A DNA stretch of 11,482 nt from an uncultured Opitutia bacterium (GTDB taxonomy: Bacteria; Verrucomicrobiota; Verrucomicrobiia; Opitutales; JABJCN01), in the NCBI GenBank assembly GCA_913046175.1, contig CAJWSN010000026.1, forward strand, positions 1 through 11,482. Reading direction: 5' to 3'. Below are positions 1-4,094 of the stretch, piece after piece. Under the pieces are notes generated by a model, which was given only the letters and a program-made list of their open reading frames with translations, made no database searches and was not told the DNA's origin. A program made the position numbers and the translations under genes. Position 1 is the stretch's first letter. The number at the start of each line of letters is the position of its first letter.

Positions 1-84
1 CGGGGTTTCCTCCTCTGCTGCCGGGGTTTCCTCCTCTGCTGCCGGGGTTTCCTCCCCTTCTGCCGGAGTTTCCTCCTCTGCTGC
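1..84 (-). repeat. in-frame 21-bp tandem repeats in rpsB
   Basis: Four consecutive 21-bp units are visible at 1-21, 22-42, 43-63 and 64-84. Units 1 and 2 are identical, unit 4 differs by one base, and unit 3 by a few. Read on the minus strand each encodes seven residues: AAEEETP three times and AEGEETP once. The next 21 bases (85-105) encode GAIGKAP, which keeps the terminal AP/TP phase and may be an ancient, decayed unit. The array touches the window edge, so its full length is unknown. The near identity suggests recent expansion by slippage or unequal crossover. Confidence 0.93.
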
Positions 85-927
85 CGGAGCCTTCCCGATT
101 GCACCATGGGATGCCCCGGCAAATGAGTCCGTACGGGCAACAATCTCCTCATAACCCTCTGGCAATGTAACCTCTAAATCTTCCTGATCCTCGCCAAACT
201 CAGCACGAATAACAGGCGAGATGCCAGACTGAAGCTGTTGCGTCGCCTGTCGGGCCTTCCCATTCTGGATGGCCTCAGTAATCACTTCGGTTACAATGCG
301 AATCGCTTTACTCGCGTCGTCGTTCCCGGGGATTGGATGGGAAATCAAGGATGGGTTGGAATTGGTGTCAACCAAAGCTATACATGGAATATTAAGCCGC
401 TTAGCTTCACGTACTGCAATTTCTTCATTGCGAACATCAATAAGAAAAACAGCAGCTGGCAACTCATCGACTTCTAGCAATCCTTCAAAGTTGCGATGCA
501 TGCGTGACATCTGATGCTTGATTGACGCGGCTTCCTTGCCCGGCAGTTTGTCCAAGCTGCCGTCATTCTCCATTCCAAGAAAAGTCCTGTACTTCTGTAG
601 GCTGGTCTTGATCGTCTGGAAATTGGTCAGAGTTCCACCCATCCAGCGGTTCACACAATAAGGCATCTGCACAGAGACCGCCGCCTCACGGATAATTTCC
701 TGCGCCTGCTTTTTCGTGCCAACGTAGAGAATCTTTCCGCCTTCTGCTACAACATCCTCAGCGAATTGGGCGGCCTGACCCAGCATCTCAAATGTCTGCT
801 CCAAATTGATGATGGAAATGCCATGGCGATGGTCAAAAAGGTATGGTTTGCATTTCGGATTCCAGCGCTTGACCTGATGGCCAAAATGTACTCCTGCATC
901 GAGGAGGTCCCTAATTGCGATATTCAT
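1..927 (-). CDS. rpsB: 30S ribosomal protein S2 (3' end beyond window)
   Basis: S2 is a small-subunit ribosomal protein that helps recruit S1 and is essential for translation initiation. The reverse-strand translation starts MNIAIRDLLDAGVHFGHQ, the classic S2 N-terminus, followed by KRWNPKCKPY (residues 20-29), GTKKQAQ (70-76), the family signature NRWMGGTLTNFQT (93-105), a FLIDVRNEE stretch (161-169) and HPIPGNDDASKAI (197-209). The S2 core ends near residue 235. An acidic linker follows, then from residue 282 a heptapeptide array, AAEEETP-like, still running at the window edge (309 codons visible, no stop). Most bacterial S2 proteins have about 230-270 residues, so this one is C-terminally extended. 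The ATG at 927 fits the family start. A purine run (AGAAGGG) lies about 18 nt upstream, far for a Shine-Dalgarno and partly inside a hairpin. tsf usually follows rpsB and would lie off the left edge. The family assignment is very secure. Confidence 0.97.
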   Translation of the reverse strand, partial: MNIAIRDLLDAGVHFGHQVKRWNPKCKPYLFDHRHGISIINLEQTFEMLGQAAQFAEDVVAEGGKILYVGTKKQAQEIIREAAVSVQMPYCVNRWMGGTLTNFQTIKTSLQKYRTFLGMENDGSLDKLPGKEAASIKHQMSRMHRNFEGLLEVDELPAAVFLIDVRNEEIAVREAKRLNIPCIALVDTNSNPSLISHPIPGNDDASKAIRIVTEVITEAIQNGKARQATQQLQSGISPVIRAEFGEDQEDLEVTLPEGYEEIVARTDSFAGASHGAIGKAPAAEEETPAEGEETPAAEEETPAAEEETP

Positions 928-946
928 GATTTGGTTGGGTTCAAAG

Positions 947-962
947 CCCTTCTGCTGAAGGG
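947..962 (-). promoter_or_regulatory. hairpin in the rpsB leader
   Basis: A perfect 6-bp inverted repeat (CCCTTC / GAAGGG) with a 4-nt loop sits 20 nt upstream of the rpsB start codon. The GAAGGG arm is also the most Shine-Dalgarno-like sequence in the leader. A second, weaker pairing of GGG with the downstream CCC (around 934-949) would be mutually exclusive with part of it. In E. coli the rpsB leader is known to be repressed by S2 itself. Whether this hairpin plays such a role is inference from position and structure only. Confidence 0.4.
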
Positions 963-1120
963 AGAAATAATTTTTCTTTTTGTTGGGTTTGGTTGATTAA
1001 TTATGGTTCGGTTAAATATTTTATAAAGGTGTACCCGCGAGGCACAGAGGTAAAAAAGAGGAGGAACTAACTATCCCACAAGACCACATTGGCAAGAGGA
1101 TAATGAACTTTTTGGTATTG

Positions 1121-1140
1121 GGAATTTCGTGGAATTTCCA
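1121..1140 (+). repeat. tandem 10-bp direct repeat upstream of msrP
   Basis: Two adjacent decamers share GGAATTTC in their first eight positions (GGAATTTCgt, then GGAATTTCca). The 10-bp spacing puts both copies on the same DNA face, as is common for regulator half-sites. They lie about 90 bp before the msrP start and about 195 bp before the rpsB start. This is a candidate operator only. Confidence 0.3.
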
Positions 1141-1226
1141 CTGAACATCCTTGCTTTTTTTGTGCGATTGCAGTGTATTGATGTATACGATCAAGATTTA
1201 GTTAGAATCTGAAATTTTTGCGTATC

Positions 1227-2195
1227 ATGCTGATAAAGACAAAACTACCCTGGCTTCTTCCCGAAACAGAGGCGACCCCCGAGAGCGCGTACAAAGAACG
1301 TCGGGCTTTCATCAAGAAATCAGGTTTGGCAACTGCTGCTGCGGCTCTTTCTGCCAAAGTGGTTGATGGAGCCACCGCAGGATTCCCAAAGAAACCCAAT
1401 TTAAACAAAAAATACATTGCAACAGACCGTAAGCCAACACCGTATAAATACGTTACAGGGTACAACAACTTCTACGAGTTCACCACTGACAAATACGCAG
1501 TCCGTCACTTGGCCAACCAAGGGTGGAAGACTGAACCTTGGACCTTGAAAATCGGTGGTCATGTTGAAAAGCCCATGACGCTCGGAGTGAATGATCTCTG
1601 CAAGGAAATGGGCATTGAGATGCGGGTGTATCGCTTTCGCTGTGTGGAAGCGTGGTCCATGATAATCCCGTGGGATGGGTTCCCATTAAACAAACTCATT
1701 AAAAAAGTGCAACCCACCGCCAAGGCCAAGTATGTCAAGTTCACTACTTTCATGGATGAAAAAGCTGCACCGGGATTCAAGGGTTATGACTACTATGACT
1801 GGCCATATACCGAGGGGCTCCGCATCGACGAGGCCAACCATGATTTGACTTTTCTTGCCGTGGGTATCTACGGACAACCAATCCCCAACCAGAACGGTGC
1901 CCCGATTCGTCTGGTCGTCCCTTGGAAGTACGGATTCAAAAGCATCAAGTCCATTGTTCGAATTGATTTCACTGAAAAACAACCCAAGACACTCTGGAAC
2001 TCGGCCGGACCCGATGAGTACGGGTTTTACTCGAACGTGAATCCTGCTGTACCCCACCCCCGCTGGTCGCAGGCACGTGAAAGAGTAATCGGGGAAAGTG
2101 CCTTTGCAGAACGTGTCCCCACCCTCATGTTCAATGGATATGGCGAGCAGGTTGCCGGGCTCTACAAAGGAATGGATCTGAAGAAGTTTTTCTGA
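1227..2195 (+). CDS. msrP: protein-methionine-sulfoxide reductase catalytic subunit MsrP
   Basis: MsrP (formerly YedY) is a molybdopterin enzyme that reduces methionine sulfoxide in oxidatively damaged periplasmic proteins. The protein has 322 residues, close to the E. coli length. A Tat signal is clear: twin arginines at residues 25-26 in ERRAFIKKSG, then an Ala-rich hydrophobic stretch. The mature part carries GYNNFYEF (78-85), WTLKIGG (105-111), the molybdenum-ligand cysteine at 139 in YRFRCVEAWSM, QNGAPIRLVVPWKYGFK (222-238), DEYGFYSNVNP and HPRWSQA near the C-terminus, all matching the family closely. I chose ATG 1227 (start MLIKTK) because many homologues begin with MLI. A TTG at 1218 would add three residues. 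Neither start has a good Shine-Dalgarno. msrQ follows after 33 bp on the same strand. The identification is secure; the exact start is less so. Confidence 0.96.
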   Translation: MLIKTKLPWLLPETEATPESAYKERRAFIKKSGLATAAAALSAKVVDGATAGFPKKPNLNKKYIATDRKPTPYKYVTGYNNFYEFTTDKYAVRHLANQGWKTEPWTLKIGGHVEKPMTLGVNDLCKEMGIEMRVYRFRCVEAWSMIIPWDGFPLNKLIKKVQPTAKAKYVKFTTFMDEKAAPGFKGYDYYDWPYTEGLRIDEANHDLTFLAVGIYGQPIPNQNGAPIRLVVPWKYGFKSIKSIVRIDFTEKQPKTLWNSAGPDEYGFYSNVNPAVPHPRWSQARERVIGESAFAERVPTLMFNGYGEQVAGLYKGMDLKKFF

Positions 2196-2228
2196 ATCCT
2201 GGCCGGTTGATTTAACCGCTTGACCAAG

Positions 2229-2984
2229 ATGAAGGGCATTTATCGCTTCGTAGGTTCACGATTGTTTATTCTTCCACTGGTTATTGCCCCATTCGCATAT
2301 TTGGCTATTGTGTTAGCCACTGGCCTGAGGCCTGAAACAATGTCGGTGGAATCAGATAAGGTTCAGGAAACGCCAGCCGACAAAGAAGAATTCGATCTTA
2401 GTCAATTCACCGTCAGTGAAAAAGAGTTGCAGGAAGCAACTGCAGGCACTGGAAGTGAAAAGGTCGCCAACCTTCACGAACGTCTCACCGATGATACGGG
2501 AAACATTGCCATTACCCTGTTCGTGCTGGTTCTCTGCCTGACACCCCTGAAAGTTCTATTCCGTAGAAACAAGTTTATCAGTGCCCTCAATCGACACCGT
2601 AGGACCGTTGGCTTGGCCTGTTTCTTTTATGCCTGCCTGCACCTTTCCATTTATCTGACCAATGGAATCAATACCCTGCTGGATGAACTTACCCGATTAT
2701 ATATTGCCGCGGGATTGAGCGCATTTGCAATCCTGCTCGTCATGGCAGTCACCAGCAATAACTGGGCTCAACGCAAAATAGGCGGCCGCAAATGGAAAAA
2801 ACTCCATCGCATCGTCTACTTTGCCATTCCGATCCTAATTTACCATCGAGCCTGGGCCGGCAAGGTCAGCGAGGAAACAATCCGGGAAACCCTCATTTGG
2901 TTCTCCCCTCTCATTATCCTGCAGACACTTCGTATCGTTCGGCAATTTCAAGAACGTCAGAAAAAGGCAACAAGCCCAACATGA
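2229..2984 (+). CDS. msrQ: MsrP haem membrane partner MsrQ
   Basis: MsrQ (YedZ) is a b-type haem, six-helix inner-membrane protein of the ferric-reductase-like family that feeds quinol- or flavin-derived electrons to MsrP. Hydrophobic segments fall near residues 10-32, 93-111, 127-146, 157-176, 195-211 and 220-237. The expected haem-ligand histidines are present: His138 in ACLHLS, His193 in KLHRIVYF and His206 in IYHRAW. Length is 251 residues against about 210 for E. coli MsrQ. The difference is a roughly 45-residue Glu/Asp-rich insertion in the first periplasmic loop (about residues 34-80). I chose ATG 2229; a TTG at 2220 would add three residues. Placement just after msrP is the usual operon arrangement, and it ends convergent with the minus-strand secreted gene. 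Confidence 0.94.
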   Translation: MKGIYRFVGSRLFILPLVIAPFAYLAIVLATGLRPETMSVESDKVQETPADKEEFDLSQFTVSEKELQEATAGTGSEKVANLHERLTDDTGNIAITLFVLVLCLTPLKVLFRRNKFISALNRHRRTVGLACFFYACLHLSIYLTNGINTLLDELTRLYIAAGLSAFAILLVMAVTSNNWAQRKIGGRKWKKLHRIVYFAIPILIYHRAWAGKVSEETIRETLIWFSPLIILQTLRIVRQFQERQKKATSPT

Positions 2985-3017
2985 GCCTGCGACTTGGAGG
3001 GTAAAAACTTAAAAAGC

Positions 3018-3041
3018 CGAAAAAGTCCCGGAAAAGGACCC
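3018..3041 (-). terminator. possible weak terminator after the smaller secreted-protein gene
   Basis: Immediately after the stop codon of the minus-strand gene, the transcript would read GTCC, a 7-nt loop, GGAC and then TTTTT (arms 3036-3039 and 3025-3028, T-run 3020-3024). The stem is only 4 bp, so it is marginal as an intrinsic terminator. It lies in the 57-bp gap between two convergent genes, where a terminator is expected. Confidence 0.3.
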
Positions 3042-4001
3042 TCATCCACCCGACAGACCATGAGTCTGCCAAGACTGGTTACTATAATGGTAGAATTCGC
3101 GATCCTGTGACGCTGAATTAAACCAGAGCCAATCCCCTTCATTCTTACTGAAAAAGAAAGGATACATGTCCGCATTGGTCCAAATCCATCCCAGTACAGA
3201 ATCATAAATCCAAATATCACTCGGGGTACTCGCCGATGGATAAATCCAACCATGGTCCATATGGAAAATCCAGGAAGACCCGGCATCTTGAAAGTAATAT
3301 CCGAACCAAAAAAGATATTGCCAGGATTCCGTTGAGATCGTGCCATAGTTCCAGGAATCGAGTGACAAACTTGTAATGTAAGGATTTGCAGGATCCTCAA
3401 ATTGCACATTATTGGATGCATCCGTAGCGTCTTCCGAAAATTGCAATCGGTTGCCAAAGATGCTGTCATTAATTTCAGTCCATTGCCAATCCGGACTGGA
3501 GATAGTATTATAACGGGTCGCAGTACCAAGGGTACCATCGTAAAACCTCATTGCAAGGTAGGTGCCAGACACAGGCAGGTCTGTAAAAATCGAATGGGCG
3601 GCCTCGGTCAAGTAGTATCCATCCGACTTATCATAGACCCATACGAAATTGGAACCTTCCTTAAAAATAAATGTAAACTCAGACTGACCATCCCCCAAGC
3701 CGGAGAGATCTGCAGAATCCCCAATCGATGTGCCATATGTCAACGGCGTCCAGACCCCTGCAAACAGGTTGCCCAAGGTCGATTCTGTAAAATACCCAAG
3801 CTGTATTAATGCACCATCTTGATTGATGCCAGCATTCCCTTGTGATAAAGGAACGCCTGCAGAATCTAAAAAATCCGTGTACCCAGACCAATTAATGGTC
3901 AAGGCTTTTGCCGCATTCGATTGTCGTGGCAAAAATGCTCCGGCAACGAGGCAAATTTGGCAAACCAACAACCTGAAGGCAAACTTCTGGGGAATTCGCA
4001 T
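3042..4001 (-). CDS. secreted protein with Trp-rich C-terminal module (small paralogue)
   Basis: Function unknown; 319 residues. Residues 1-31 form a Sec signal peptide (MRIPQKFAFR, a hydrophobic stretch, then SNAAKA). An N-terminal module (about 34-210) contains ALIQLGYF, a VWTPLT motif, TSIGDS, MRFYD, RYNTI and PDWQW. A C-terminal module (about 215-311) is very aromatic, with motifs WFGYYF, SSWIFHMDHGWIYP, DIWIYD, GWIWT, YPFFF and DWLWF. Both modules align closely with the two ends of the neighbouring 889-residue protein, so the genes are paralogues. From memory, N-modules like this occur in secreted proteins of Verrucomicrobiota, often with PEP-CTERM tails, but no such tail is seen here. 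I used ATG 4001 rather than the upstream TTG 4007; no good Shine-Dalgarno is visible for either. A surface or extracellular role is inferred from the signal peptide only. Confidence 0.85.
   Translation of the reverse strand: MRIPQKFAFRLLVCQICLVAGAFLPRQSNAAKALTINWSGYTDFLDSAGVPLSQGNAGINQDGALIQLGYFTESTLGNLFAGVWTPLTYGTSIGDSADLSGLGDGQSEFTFIFKEGSNFVWVYDKSDGYYLTEAAHSIFTDLPVSGTYLAMRFYDGTLGTATRYNTISSPDWQWTEINDSIFGNRLQFSEDATDASNNVQFEDPANPYITSLSLDSWNYGTISTESWQYLFWFGYYFQDAGSSWIFHMDHGWIYPSASTPSDIWIYDSVLGWIWTNADMYPFFFSKNEGDWLWFNSASQDREFYHYSNQSWQTHGLSGG
3069..3359 (-). other. Trp-rich C-terminal module, small-paralogue copy
   Basis: About 97 codons encoding a segment with eleven tryptophans and many Tyr/Phe residues. 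Its repeating plan is: WFG-F/Y-F, G/S-W-I-F/Y, HGW-I/V-Y/F-P, a Ser-rich linker, IW, W-I/Y-WT, YP-x-FF, W-L/M-WF, F-Y-x-Y, and a final W. The same plan is found at the C-terminus of the larger paralogue (4134-4406). I know this style from secreted proteins of Opitutae-type bacteria but cannot name a catalogued domain for it. Confidence 0.65.
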
Positions 4002-4037
4002 TAACAATAGGGAAGAAAAAAGGGAGTCAGAACCCAG

Positions 4038-4085
4038 AAAAAAGACAATCCGGTCTTCCGAGCAAACCTTTTTTCTACAGAAAAA
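4038..4085 (-). terminator. intrinsic terminator after the large secreted-protein gene
   Basis: On the minus strand, shortly after the stop codon, GAAGAC - CGGATT - GTCTTT forms a short stem with a 6-nt loop and runs into six T residues (arms about 4053-4058 and 4041-4046). Closer to the stop is a second, A/T-rich 7-bp inverted repeat (TTTTTCT / AGAAAAA, 4070-4085) with a 2-nt loop. Together they suggest that transcription of the larger gene ends or is attenuated before its smaller paralogue. Strength is uncertain because the GC content of the stems is low. Confidence 0.45.
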
Positions 4086-4094
4086 TGGTTAATC

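Larger units (their letters stand above)
928..1226. other. divergent intergenic region rpsB / msrP
   Basis: This AT-rich stretch lies between two genes transcribed away from each other and must hold both promoters. No pair of strong -35/-10 boxes stands out. On the minus strand TTGCCA followed 16 nt later by TAGTTA (roughly 1066-1093) is a possible rpsB promoter, and TATAAA with AT-rich flanks (about 1017-1026) is another candidate -10. Toward msrP the region around 1160-1210 contains TTG-rich and TATAC/TAGAAT elements with poor spacing. A tandem decamer lies at 1121-1140. No open reading frame here looks real. Confidence 0.45.

Noticed and set aside
1..84. Short regular repeats resembling a CRISPR or satellite array
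   Set aside because: Units are 21 bp, directly adjacent with no spacers, and all in frame with rpsB, encoding a heptapeptide repeat.
1686..2057. Minus-strand open frame of 123 codons opposite msrP
   Set aside because: Fully antisense to a strongly conserved enzyme; no start context or homology signal.
2957..3538. Minus-strand open frame of 193 codons overlapping the small secreted-protein gene and the msrQ end
   Set aside because: Alternative frame of a gene whose own frame has a signal peptide and clear paralogy; the composition is not protein-like.
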